Part shown: piece after piece, positions 38,701-47,587 of the stretch | How the letters are laid out: the number at the start of each line of letters is the position of its first letter | Position numbering within the stretch: the first letter of the stretch is position 1 | Origin: Harmonia axyridis | Lineage: Eukaryota; Arthropoda; Insecta; Coleoptera; Coccinellidae | Reading direction: 5' to 3' | Length of the DNA stretch: 64,000 nt | Assembly: GCF_914767665.1 (NCBI RefSeq) | Contig: NC_059504.1 | Location: 35,681,720-35,745,719, forward strand | Translations under genes and position numbers: made by a program | Notes under the pieces: model-generated | Databases searched by the model: none | Told to the model about the DNA's origin: nothing | What the model saw: the letters and a program-made list of their open reading frames with translations, nothing else

Positions 38701-38828
38701 TTCATCTTTAGTTTGATTAGACGAAGTTGTTTTCGCTAATGGCTTGAAAAAACTTCGGATATCCTACAATTATAAAGAATAACACTAGTACAAGATGAAG
38801 ATGAAAGAAAATAAGTCACCTTTGACAT
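23800..38828 (-). CDS. RFC1: Replication factor C subunit 1 (clamp loader)
   Basis: Eleven exons on - join in frame to about 1148 residues: 38828-38820, 38763-37719, 37533-37373, 37319-37196, 37045-36407, 36160-36005, 35927-35713, 35193-34847, 25179-24925, 24870-24657, 24081-23800. It starts MSKDIRSFFKPL, a PCNA-binding-like motif, followed by a long acidic and basic disordered region. A BRCT domain follows at about residues 408-490 (LIKEHGGKVVHSVSKKVNYV). The AAA+ core has Walker A SGPPGVGKTT, split by intron 5, and Walker B ILMDEVDG near residue 720. The RFC1 C-terminal domain reads NWSLLDLQAIYSSVLPGHYM and VKAAFTRLYNKEV, with a lysine-rich tail. The protein loads the PCNA ring onto primed DNA with RFC2-5. 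Intron 8 is 9.7 kb of transposons. The gene is head to head with mitochondrial release factor 1. Confidence 0.96.
24238..24372 (-). mobile_element. tRNA-derived SINE
   Basis: On - the head reads CGTCCGTGGTAGAGTGC, with an A-box-like TGGTAGAGTGC (plus 24354-24364), and 43 bases on a B-box-like GGTTCGAGTTC (plus 24301-24311). These are RNA polymerase III internal promoter elements. An AT-rich body of about 60 bases follows. The head does not fold into a complete tRNA and its T-loop has an extra base, so this is a SINE or a tRNA pseudogene rather than a tRNA. It sits in RFC1 intron 10. Confidence 0.6.
25365..25625 (+). mobile_element. Non-LTR retrotransposon 3' fragment
   Basis: Broken + frames read WGYSPNG..., then PLFKKLKVLSIASVYVF, then NDNHTYYTRNVHELATPTHK: the conserved C-terminal end of Jockey/CR1-type ORF2 proteins after the RT. 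Stops break it throughout. It lies at the start of RFC1 intron 8, antisense. Confidence 0.65.
26589..28785. mobile_element. 2.2-kb foldback transposon with long inverted repeats
   Basis: Both ends read GATCCCGATAT running inward, and the arms match over roughly 460 bases (26589-27050 and about 28335-28785), including TATGGGTTGCCTAACAAATT. The insertion point lies inside the RT of the - strand retrotransposon, with TAG next to both ends as a possible 3-base target duplication; removing the element brings the RT frame back together. The inside holds a hAT remnant and about 140 bases of unique sequence. No transposase of its own is visible. Confidence 0.8.
27053..28194 (-). mobile_element. hAT transposon remnant nested in the foldback element
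   Basis: The left end reads CAGCGTGACCAG and the right end CTGGTCACACTG, an inverted pair, each followed inward by repeated TCTACTA/TAGTAGA motifs. On - near 27740-27530 a frame reads SNAKCKRKFSAINRIKTKNR and later MLDSMDSENLCMDVKDDDL, resembling the hAT C-terminal dimerisation region (SNA.CER.FS..N.IKT); one stop breaks it. The 8 bases on each side do not match, so no target duplication is seen. Confidence 0.65.
30690..32165 (+). mobile_element. Non-LTR retrotransposon RT copy, broken
   Basis: The + frames read GPDGVPATVVKHCIDE, NYRPISILSTFSNIFE, then after a frameshift near 31120 FDSLDHDLLLKKL, SGVPQGSILGPLLFIIF and catalytic NYADDTNLL, then a TAG at 31774-31776 and the C-terminal region CRNNFRQNGILTAAAIHIQE. 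It resembles the 11806-14760 element residue by residue in the C-terminal part, so both belong to one family. The endonuclease half is missing. Confidence 0.82.
32165..32607. repeat. Composite repeat, copy 1
   Basis: A 300-base unit (TCTGTGGTTATTCC to TGCAATGAATTAGAGAA) is followed by a 130-base unit (AATGTATAATACTCGTACAG to TTGTATTATAAATAACT). The same two units occur twice, in opposite orientation, at 61340-62155, and a diverged copy lies at 41265-41600. The second unit is partly self-complementary (ACTCG...CGAGT). No coding capacity; not assignable to a superfamily. Confidence 0.75.
32609..33600 (-). mobile_element. Non-LTR retrotransposon ORF1 end and EN start
   Basis: On -, 33553-33125 has a coiled-coil-rich frame (QKQFEGFEKEMENKYLSQI) ending in RSKNLMFYNISDSSTP, an ORF1 RNA-binding-like part. 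Further broken frames run through REYLLKLRKELASRRF, and then the ORF2 endonuclease begins with YYQNVRGLQTKIVDF and DIILLTETWWDDSI (near 32840-32710). Cut off at a run of AAT repeats near 32700-32720. Confidence 0.65.
33700..34012 (+). mobile_element. Non-LTR 3' end with ATT tail
   Basis: A + frame (33724-33915) reads SRRYMGIKLRNILPIEIEQV, a faint match to the last segment of Jockey/CR1-type proteins (…YNSLP.EIK…), followed by a 3' UTR-like stretch and an ATT repeat at 33988-34010. The rest of the element is missing. Confidence 0.45.
34013..34846. other. End of RFC1 intron 8, no gene seen
   Basis: A + frame at 34048-34302 (acidic SSSDSESTEKDN stretch) has no recognised domain. The remaining sequence looks like ordinary AT-rich intron. 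Confidence 0.3.
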
Positions 38829-39157
38829 AATATGGTTTTTCTTCAAATACGCAACAGTACTAAAGAACTTATGATTTAAATAAACTGTGTTCTGTTTTTG
38901 TCAGACAGATATCCCAACAATATTAATATTCTTACACAACATCAACAGAGGTAACATACAAGTACAATTCAACTTGGAGAGCTTTTTTTAGTTCTTTTAA
39001 TAAAATTTTGATCTTCGGCGCCAGATAATATTTGAACTAATCAATATTCAACCTAGCCAACACAGAATACCAAGCCAAGAAACTTTTGATCTACGACTTC
39101 GAATATCACAGAAAATAGAATATAACCTCAATTCGTATAAATTTTTTTAGGAGAAAA
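38829..39157. promoter_or_regulatory. Shared upstream region of RFC1 and release factor 1
   Basis: The two start codons face away from each other with 329 bases between them. No other gene fits here, so both 5' UTRs and core promoters must lie in this interval, unless an upstream non-coding exon exists. No TATA box was placed with confidence. Confidence 0.6.
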
Positions 39158-42100
39158 ATGAGAATATCACCTATTTTTCGAATATTCAGAAATCAATTTA
39201 CCAACTCTTATGGGATCCTTCCATTCAATACTCCAATTATAAAAGTAAATAAATCAATTATACGTAATATAAACTATGAAAAATTGAAGGAAATAAAACT
39301 AAATAATGTTTCTCTTACCAAATATTTAACTAGTATCCAAGATAGGTATAAGAAATTATTGTGTGATAAAGATAAAAAGCACCTAACTGAAATAAACAAA
39401 TTGTCGCCAATAATAAATTGCATAATTCATAGGAATGATATTTTAAAGAATATTCTAAGTTTGAAAGAACTAGAGAATGAAAATGATTCTTCACTTAGAG
39501 ATTTAGTTAAGTCCGATTTGGAAGAATATTCTCAAGCCTTAGAAAAATTAGAAGAAGAATTGATTGCCAACTTATTGCATCATTCACCAGAGGATGACTG
39601 TAGAGATATAATATTTGAAATTAACAGTGGAGTAGGAGGGCAAGAAGCCATGCTTTTTGCGAAGGAATTATTTGAGATGTATAAGAATTTTGCAGAATTC
39701 AAAGGAAAGTATTACAATATATTATCAAATTTTTAACTTCAGTATTATCTCAAATAACTAATTTATAAGAACAATATTTATTTTCAATTTGAATGGAAAT
39801 AACGAAAAATTTCAAGGAATATTATAAAAAATATAGAATACCCAATATATTGCGGAATTTCTACAGTTTTTTACAAAAATATTATACATTTGCCCAAATC
39901 AAAATTGTGTTCCAGAAAGTTTTTAGCTACAGTTCATAATGAGCGTTCATTCAAATTCGTGGTCAAGAGTGCTGTGGAGAAATTAGAGTGGATTTTCTGT
40001 GATTACAAGTAGCGCTTAGCTTGTACTATATCATTATCTGGTAATTTTTTCATTTCACTTGAAACTGTCATATTTAGAATTTGGATTTTCGAATCTGTGA
40101 AAAAAGTAAGAATGAATAATAAAAAATGAAATTTGTTGGAGTACAAACGGCATTCATGATCGAATCTTACTCCAGAATTGGACAGAAGATTGAAGGCAAA
40201 TGGAAATATTCTATAGATATTTAGATAGGATTGAGTACCCAGATGTTCCCATTGATTATAAATGTTTCCAAAGCACTGGTTAACTGGTTACTGTTTTCCG
40301 TGAAATCGGAAGAGTGGAAAGAAAGAGTGGAAGTGGTCAACAAATAAAAAGGACAATTCCTTGGCCGATATTTGTCAAAATCGTCATATTTTATCGATTC
40401 ATGCAAACTTGCCAATGAAATTTGCAAGTTGGGGGAAACCATTTTTGTGAATCGAGAGGTAATTAGTTCAAAAAAGTCGAAAATTGAACTGGAGGTTTTG
40501 TCACTAACATTTGTTCACATACTTCGAATCAGGGAATTATATGGTACAAACTAAGCACTAAGTGGTGTTCTTTTATTCAGCAAAGTATTCAGCGCTTCAA
40601 CCACGGTTGCATCAAATCGTACTGTCACTCGTTCTTTTAATCACCGATGCAGCTCATTCTTTTGTTTAACACCTGATGAGCCATCTGACAGCTCAGCGTG
40701 TTTCAATCAGGGTGAATCTGTGATGAATAAAAGAACACCACTCTACTTGTTATCAACTCTAATTTCTCCACAGCACTAATGGCCACGAATTTAAATGAAA
40801 GTACATTAAATTTCAAACTGACATCAACTATTTGAATTGCTCAAAGTTCTATGAAACCCAGTAAATTTAAGGCTTTAGACATAGCAATATATAAGATAAA
40901 TGTTTATCTTTTCAGGTTGGACAGTTGAAATAGCAGAATATGCTGTGACAGACATTGGAGGTTTAAGACATGTATCTTTGTTGATATCTGGTGAAGATGC
41001 ATTCAAACTTTTGAAGTATGAGGCAGGAGTCCATAGGGTACAAAGAATACCCTCTACTGAAAAATCAGGAAGAATTCATACAAGTACAGTTTCAATTGTG
41101 GCGATGCCTCAACCTACAGATATTCAGATACATTTAGAGCATAAAGATTTGAAAATTGACACGAAAAGAGCAACAGGAGCTGGTGGTCAACACGTTAATA
41201 CGACAGATAGTGCAGTGAGAATAACACATTTACCGACAGGTAATATCACATATATAGAATAGATTTATAATACAAGTGCAGAAAGCATTGATATTCTTCA
41301 AGTTCAAAATTCAGAAAGGAGCCTTGAAGTAGCGAGTTTTTGATTGAAAGAGTGTTAGAATAATGAATTTTCATTGGAATTAGTGGAATATTGCCATAAA
41401 TATCGTTTATTGATTTTTAGATTGAAAAATGTTGGTTGGCAGAACTGTTTTCTAAGACTGTCATAGCATTGTTCAGATGAATATAGTGATGCGAGTCGTA
41501 ACTTGCAAGAATGACCGCCAATATGACCGCTGACTATATGTTGGAATAATATCCCTACAAATTGCACTGTGGTCATTAGTGACCGTTCTCTTTTTTTTTT
41601 TTAAATGAAGTAAATGAAAAAAATCGATATTAAGTAAATCAGACTGAAGTTATCAATTGAAATATATGGAAAAACATTTTTTTGACACTTTTCACCAAAT
41701 GAGCTTGGCCGAGAAAGTGTTAATTATGATTGGGAACTATTTTCTATATTTAAGATGCTTAGAAACCTCTTGAGGGGGGATATATCCCCTTTATTCCCCC
41801 TTGGGTACGCCACTGGATCTAAATACAGTAGTACAAGGATATTATCACACATATCTTTTGTAATAAATTCTCTTTAGAAATGAGGAAAAGATATTCATAT
41901 ACCTTAATTTCAGGGATTAGTGTTGAATGCCAAGTGGATAGATCACAGATCAAAAATAGAAGAATAGCAATGACTAAACTTAAAACTTTATTATACCAAA
42001 AAGAACTAGATTCTCAATTAGAAAAGATGGATTCCACAAAAAAAAGTCAAGTACGTACAAATTTCAGAAATGAGAAAATTCGGACCTATAATTTCAATCA

Positions 42101-42257
42101 AGATAGAATAACTGATCATAGATTACAAGGAAATATACACAATTTGAAAGGGTTCTTACAAGGTGACAAAGCATTGGAAGAAGTTATATTGAAATTGGAT
42201 CATAACCACAAATATGAAAAGTTACTGGAAAAAGTAAATGAAATAAATCAGTCATAG
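39158..42257 (+). CDS. Mitochondrial peptide chain release factor 1
   Basis: Exons 39158-39704, 40916-41239 and 41914-42257 join in frame to about 404 residues. The basic N-terminus (MRISPIFRIFRNQF) suits a mitochondrial presequence. A coiled-coil release-factor domain follows, then EINSGVGGQEAMLF, the FKGWTVEI junction and RVQRIPSTEKSGRIHTS. The catalytic GAGGQHVNTTDSAVRITHLP places GGQ at residues 272-274. The C-terminus reads RIRTYNF-like EKIRTYNFNQDRITDHR. The class-I factor hydrolyses peptidyl-tRNA at stop codons on the mitochondrial ribosome. The junction 39704/40916 restores the family sequence, but the intron then begins GA, not GT (39705-39706). Reading through instead ends at 39736 without the GGQ. 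Introns 1 and 2 both contain transposons. This is the MTRF1L/mRF1 type. Confidence 0.93.
39947..40802. mobile_element. MITE in release factor 1 intron 1
   Basis: About 48-base imperfect inverted ends, sharing GTGCTGTGGAGAAATTAGAG, lie at about 39947-39997 and 40756-40802. The span is about 855 bases without coding capacity. A smaller element is nested inside. It makes up most of intron 1, so the intron was originally a few hundred bases. Confidence 0.65.
40561..40742. mobile_element. 182-base MITE with perfect 19-base ends
   Basis: AGTGGTGTTCTTTTATTCA at 40561-40579 is exactly inverted at 40724-40742. The inside has no frame. It is nested within the larger MITE and therefore younger. No clear target duplication was found. 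Confidence 0.7.
41265..41815. repeat. Diverged composite repeat and hAT-like end in intron 2
   Basis: 41265-41600 matches the composite repeat (TTTATAATACAAGTGCAGAA and AAAATGTTGGTTGGCAGAAC) with many changes. 41774-41815 ends CCCCCTTGGGTACGCCACTG, the inverse of the end at 11639. Whether these form one element is not clear. Confidence 0.55.
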
Positions 42258-42469
42258 TTCCATGTATTTTATTTGTATATAAGATAAAGAATTTGCTAAA
42301 TTATTTCAGAATGTATAATTCTGGTATAATATTAGCCTCTATCAGCTTTTAAGTTTAAATAACCCAAGTGGTCTATGAATGAATATAATCATGGAATCAG
42401 ATTAAGCCCCTATTTGTTTTGTAGTGACTCGGTCTGCTCATAGATGGCGCTATGGCTGTATGCGCCATA

Positions 42470-42836
42470 CAGTGACGACACGGCTCGTCAGCGTTTTGAT
42501 TGGTTGGAGCCCTGTACGCTATTAAAGGTCGAACTTTCACCAGAGATCTCTGATTTTCACCATTTACATTCGAGTGCCGGGCTATTTCACATGCTTTGAA
42601 GCATTCTTGTTTGTCTTGTTAGTGATTGTGACTGGTTTAGGGGCTTCAAACCTCCTCAAAATGTGAAAATGTTATCAAAAGAAACGAGCGGTCAACCAAT
42701 CTTCGCGCAGGCGCAGTCGATAATCTGAAACTTGAAGCACCGAATCTATTGTTTCCCTTTGACATTTAATGGCGGATGGCCGGAGTTGTCGTCATTGTAG
42801 CATATACAGTCACTGTAATGCGCCATACAGTGACTT
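42470..42836 (+). mobile_element. 365-base MITE, copy 1
   Basis: It starts CAGTGACGACACGGCTCGTC and ends ATACAGTCACTG, an inverted CAGTGAC pair. The 16-base TGCGCCATACAGTGAC occurs at both borders (42461 and 42819). The body (TTTTGATTGGTTGGAGCCCT, TTCACATGCTTTGAAGCATT) is repeated in the same orientation at 44879-45243. No frame. Confidence 0.7.
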
Positions 42837-42892
42837 TATATACTATAGGCATCTGAGATTAAGAATGCAGCGACAAGGTGAGCAAACGTAGA

Positions 42893-44838
42893 ACTATAAA
42901 TGTTGCCATTGAAGTGTTTGGTTGTATTAGTTGTGTGTGTATTTGCGTTATTAAAACTTGATTTTACAATAAATATAAAAACTTTTTAGACTTCTATAGT
43001 GAACAAGTGTGTTACTGTGTATATAATATTTTCATTTTAGGTGAAGGCGGTAGGTATCATCATTTATTTCAGTTCAGTCTAGTGATATTGAAAGTTGTGC
43101 AAGGATGGAAGACTTCGATAAATAACGAATAAAAATCGTGTGCATATAATATGTGAACGGTTCAGTCAACATTATTATACTACAGGATTCTAATAGTACC
43201 TTTTTTAGGTCCAAATGGCAAGACTGAGTTTAATAGAATACTTGGGGTATCTTAAAGAAGTGTTTATGAAGGTGAAGAAGTTTTAAATGCTGGTCACATA
43301 ATAAAAATGTTACATGTTATTTGCATGACTAATAAAGGTTTTTTTACTTATCCGAATTGATCATTTCACATTACCCTTCCATTATACAGTCCCAACAAAA
43401 TATTACAAATGCTAATGTATTGAATATTTTTGGGAATACTACAGAAAGTCCCATATCCATTTTTATTTATTTATTAAGAGATAATTCAATTTACATAAAA
43501 TGTTTCTAAAAATAAATTTATATAATTAGGTTACTTGAAACTACTCATATCGATACCTATTTATCGAATTAAATTATTGCTTGACTAATGAATCATCAAA
43601 AATAATGAGAATTCAATTGAAAATATTTCACTTATGAAATGTATTTATTTTGAAAATATATTCAGCATATTATACAACTATTCTAAAATAATTAAAATGT
43701 GATAGAGAAGTATCATCAGTGTACCCTGAAAAAAAATATTTAGAATTTCAGAGTACATGTCCAAATATTTCTGAGTAATTTTTCCAATATTGTGTAAAGG
43801 TACCTTAGATTTGAAGACAATGTATCTTTGGCACAATTCTTGTGAAATGCCAAATAAAACAGATAATGTCACATATGAAAGATCACATTTCAATTTTGTT
43901 GAAACTAAAACAATACACTGCTTGATTGTTAAACGATCTGATCTTTGATCATTGTAAATAGATTGTACTGCTTTTACTATTGTATCTTATAGTTTCATAT
44001 TATTGAGACCAGTAAAACTGTTTAGAGCACTATCTGTTGTTATCAGGTCACACAAAGAAGATACTTTAGGGGTATTCACTTGCACTTCGAAATCCTTGAA
44101 AGTTTTAGGCCCATTATAATCAGGCTGACCCTGAAGAAGCTGTAATAGACCTTGTATAGCTTTGATTCCATCTTGGGAAGTAGATTGTAGAGCAGGTTCG
44201 ATTTCTTCACAAGATCATATTTCAGCAACAAGTTTTTCTTTGTTTCAATCTTTCAGATCTACTACTAGAACATTCAGGTTCTTCCTTTGTGGTAGTAGAT
44301 CCAACAGGAAGATTTCTGGAAGGCACAGTAGTCTTTTTCAAACATTTTTTCTGTGTAGAACTGGAATCTGTAAACGATTATTATTATTATTATTATTGGT
44401 CTCCATAAATATAATCTAAAATTTCAGGTGCTGTCAGTGCTTACCTCGATAAAAATAATCATCATCGATAAAATGCAGGGAACATAGTTTCATATTTCTT
44501 GTCACTGGTTTATCGATTTTTAGTTCAGTTGCCAAGCTTTTTGTCGATCCATCAGTACTTTACTCCCCAATTTCCCTTCCACCCAAACACGATATTTATT
44601 ACCAGTTTGAGGGAAAGCATGGAACTTGATATTTGTAGTTTTTTTTCCCAGGAAGAACACTGAGGAACTGAACAATAGCGATTCGAACGACTCATAACTA
44701 TTAAAATAATTTAAGAAAATATAAATATTTGTGGAATATCACACAAAAACACAGCAGAATGCAAGAACCTCAGAGGAATGAAAAGGACTGACTACCTCTC
44801 AGGTAAGAGCCATAGCAAACCATGGCAACATTTATAGT
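42893..44838 (-). mobile_element. P-like THAP transposon, broken
   Basis: A perfect 17-base inverted pair, ACTATAAATGTTGCCAT, lies at 42893-42909 and 44822-44838. On - inside, a first exon-like piece (44695-44445) encodes a THAP zinc finger: MSRSNRYCSVPQCSSW, TTNIKFHAFPQTGNKYRVWV, then after a one-base shift near 44530 LCSLHFIDDDYFYR and a donor gtaagc. A second piece from 44367 has a serine-rich linker, stops, and SDRLTIKQCIVLV with LSYVTLSVLFGISQELC (to about 43678), a helix-turn-helix segment seen in THAP/DDE proteins. The catalytic domain is absent. It lies between two same-direction MITE copies. Confidence 0.65.
43678..44695 (-). pseudogene. THAP-domain transposase pseudogene
   Basis: This is the coding remnant of the element around it. 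The C2CH finger residues are present (C-x4-C in YCSVPQC, CSLH later), but the frame is broken between the AVPTFM-equivalent region and the DDYF motif, and several stops lie in the linker. The predicted product lacks the nuclease core. A domesticated THAP gene would need an intact finger, so I read this as dead. Confidence 0.6.
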
Positions 44839-44878
44839 TACTCTGATTGTCACCAGGTGGCGTAGCGCTTATCTTGAT

Positions 44879-45243
44879 TCGCCTATAGTGATGACACGAC
44901 GCGTCAGCGTTTTGATTGGTTGGAGCCCTGTCCGCCATTAAAGGTCGAACTTTCAACAGAGATCTCTGATTTTCACTATTTACATTCGAGTGCCGGGCTG
45001 TTTCACATGCTTTGAAGCATTCTTGTTTAACTTGTTAGTGATTGTGACTGGTGTAGGGGGTTCAAACACCCCTAAATGTGAAGATGTTATCAAACGAAAC
45101 GAGCGGTCAACCAAGCTTCGCGCAGGCGCTGTCGATAATCTGAATCTTGAAAATGTTTGAATCTATTATTTCCTGCCGACCTATAATGACGGATGGCCGA
45201 AGTTGTCGTCACTGTAGTATATACAGTCACTGTAATGCGCCAC
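44879..45243 (+). mobile_element. 365-base MITE, copy 2
   Basis: Same orientation and nearly the same sequence as 42470-42836, with small changes (TAGTGATGACACGACGCGTC at the start). Its inner part, AATCTGAATCTTGAAAATG and GTTGTCGTCACTGTAG, also appears inverted at 46287-46350, a third partial copy. Confidence 0.7.
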
Positions 45244-45356
45244 ACTATATCGGCCCCGGCGTTTTTATCGATGGATAGCCTAACTGAAGAGTCCATCAGC
45301 GATCTCGGGACGAAACACCAAACCCCCGGCACAGGGCGCACCTCTAACTTGGCTCT

Positions 45357-46290
45357 ACAGCAGCCATACTCAACGTGCGATCCGCGGGCCGCATGCGGCC
45401 CTTTTGCCTTTTTTATGTGGCCCGAGCCACGGCATAGCCTAGTATTACAATTTTTACAGTAGTAATACAAATGAAGATTCGAAATTACGCAAAAATAACG
45501 GTATTATTATTCAATCATTTACTCTTGATTTCTCCCTTATTGCGTACACACAGGACACTATTAGGTACTTTCTCCTAGTCTTTTTAGCAAGAATGCCCCA
45601 TCTCAAATTCTTTTGCTCTTGTAGTTTTCTTTTCTATGTATTTTTGGGTTTTGTTTTTTAGCTGATTACATAGTTAAATTGTCATATTATTATGAATACG
45701 ACAATTTAACTTTTAATTTTTTTTATCGGAAAGCCATTTCTCATATAAAACGTGCGGGGTCCTTTATTTTTCTTGCCAGTTCCATTATTTTTATCATTAT
45801 TATCGCGTGGATTATGCTAATAAAAGCGTTAAAATTCATGGTACCTATCAAAATAAATAATTGCGATAAAAAAAGGTCCTATTTCATTAAAATCGTCAGT
45901 AGTATCCTCTGTTTTTGTTTTCGGGAGCGTTTTCCTAACACCCTGTATATTTTTATTCTCGCCTAATCCCCACTTCCCTACTGCCCTACTAATGTAACAA
46001 ATACGAAATAAACTTAATCTGCCTGTGTGTAACGTTTTGACGCCTAAACCACTGAATCGATTTTGATTAAATTTGGTACACAGATTGGAACTAGTAGAGC
46101 TTAGGAAAGGACTTTGTAACCGACTTTTAAAAAAAGGGGTTCTGGTTATGTGCGATAAACAACAACCGCGCTAGTGGAGCCGTGGGCCAAAACTAGGTTA
46201 GGTAGATAGGTAAATTACTGCGGCCCGCAAGTATGAACAGTAGCAATTATATGGCCCAACGTAAAAAAAGGTTGAGTATGACTCCTCTAC
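45357..46290. mobile_element. Non-autonomous hAT element
   Basis: The left end reads CAGCAGCCATACTCAACG followed by GGGCCGC/GCGGCCC patches; the right end reads GTTGAGTATGACTCCTCTAC preceded by TGCGGCCCGCAAG and TGGGCC. Inverted CATACTCAAC with GGCC-rich subterminal sequence is common in hAT elements. About 930 bases; the + frame inside (45679-45966) shows hydrophobic residues but no transposase. Confidence 0.6.
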
Positions 46291-46429
46291 AGTGACGACA
46301 ACTTAATAGATTCAAACGTTAGCGGTGTTTCAAGATTCAGAGTATAGACTGCGCATGCGCGAATTTTGGTCACTAATAAGTTGAGTACAAAAAGGTCATG
46401 GAATAAAGAAATCTGCCAAGATATTGGGG

Positions 46430-46790
46430 ACGCCAACCACAATCGTCCGCGCTCCAGAAATCCACCAACTAAAAGTTCAACCTGACCACTGCATGGACTC
46501 AAGAATGGACCACTCAAAAGGCAATAGAATGCCCTGCATCACCCAAAAGCACCGGGGTTTGACCTACCTCGCAGAACCTGGTGCACACTTAATAGAATTA
46601 AAACGCAACATGGCAGATGCGCATATTTTCTGCACAAATGGGGCAAACATCCATCACCATACTGCGACTGCGGAGATTATCAAACGATCAAACACATCAC
46701 GGAGGAATGTCCCACAAGATCGTCAAGATCCTACAACGGTAGACCTGAAGTGTTCTGCTTCATTTAAGTTTACTGTGTCTGAGTTGCCAT
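46430..46790 (+). mobile_element. Non-LTR retrotransposon C-terminal fragment
   Basis: One + frame reads WGKHPSPYCDCGDYQTIKHI then TEECPTRSS, a C-x-C-x8-H-x4-C knuckle that closes many non-LTR ORF2 proteins; RTGAG-like sequence precedes it in another frame (LTYLAEPGAHLIELKRNMAD). Frames disagree, so it is a decayed 3' piece. Confidence 0.6.
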
Positions 46791-46799
46791 ACGATAAAT

Positions 46800-47587
46800 A
46801 AATCAATGAATATTTTGATTACCTTATCAATAATTATTGGAAAAAAATGTATGTGTTCGGATAGGATATGAGGTAGGTTAATGAAAAAATTCATTGTTAT
46901 ATTGAATTTTGAAGTCATTATCCCTCGATGCTTTAATACAAATTAATACTTTTTATCAAAAATTATCCAATGATTCAATATGGATTTTTCTTTTCGATTT
47001 ATATCTCATCAATGGGTCTCAACTTACTGATTCACTTCTACCTCTATTTTCAAAAGATTCAGATGAATTGAATTCGCCTAGAACCTATGAGAGGTGTATA
47101 TAGCAGGGACCACTTGCCATATTAACGATTCCATCAGTGGTAAAGATTCCCGAGTGATAAGTGGCTTCGTAGAATGGGTAATCTGAATGAAATGTGGTAT
47201 CGAAAGTATTCTGTGTTATGAATGAATCATTTTGTCGTGTTGAGATTATGTAGATTATTGTGTATATCTAAAGAATATTGTGTGGTTTAGAAAAAACTAT
47301 TTGGTCGCATAGAAAAGTTCAAAAAAGGCTACAAATCGAACTACGAATTCAACTTGATATTCATATACTGCACAGATAACAGAGTAGATATACTGCGTTG
47401 TCAAACTCCAAACCATAGATAAATAAAATACAAGGACCTCTAATCTATGCTCCAAACTGTGTTTTAACTTCTATGCTATCTATTCATCTATGGACTATTT
47501 CTGTCCATAATCTGTGATCTAACCTACAATCCCCTAAAATGAAAATTTCAAACCGAAAGAAATAAATTGCACCAACAAAATTCTAAA
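46800..47587. promoter_or_regulatory. Upstream region of mitochondrial alanyl-tRNA synthetase
   Basis: No gene or transposon end seen in about 790 bases. The promoter and 5' UTR of the synthetase must lie in or near this stretch. No core promoter motif could be fixed. Short A-rich and T-rich runs only. Confidence 0.35.

Noticed and set aside
42470..45243. LTR retrotransposon with 365-base LTRs
   Set aside because: The direct copies have inverted CAGTGAC ends of their own, no primer binding site or polypurine tract is seen, and the interior encodes a THAP fragment rather than gag-pol.
45090..45470. 126-residue - frame with cysteines and arginines
   Set aside because: It overlaps the MITE copy and the hAT end and matches no family.
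47567..47587. Upstream TTG start for AARS2
   Set aside because: A nuclear gene needs an ATG; the first in-frame ATG is at 47588 and gives a good mitochondrial presequence.
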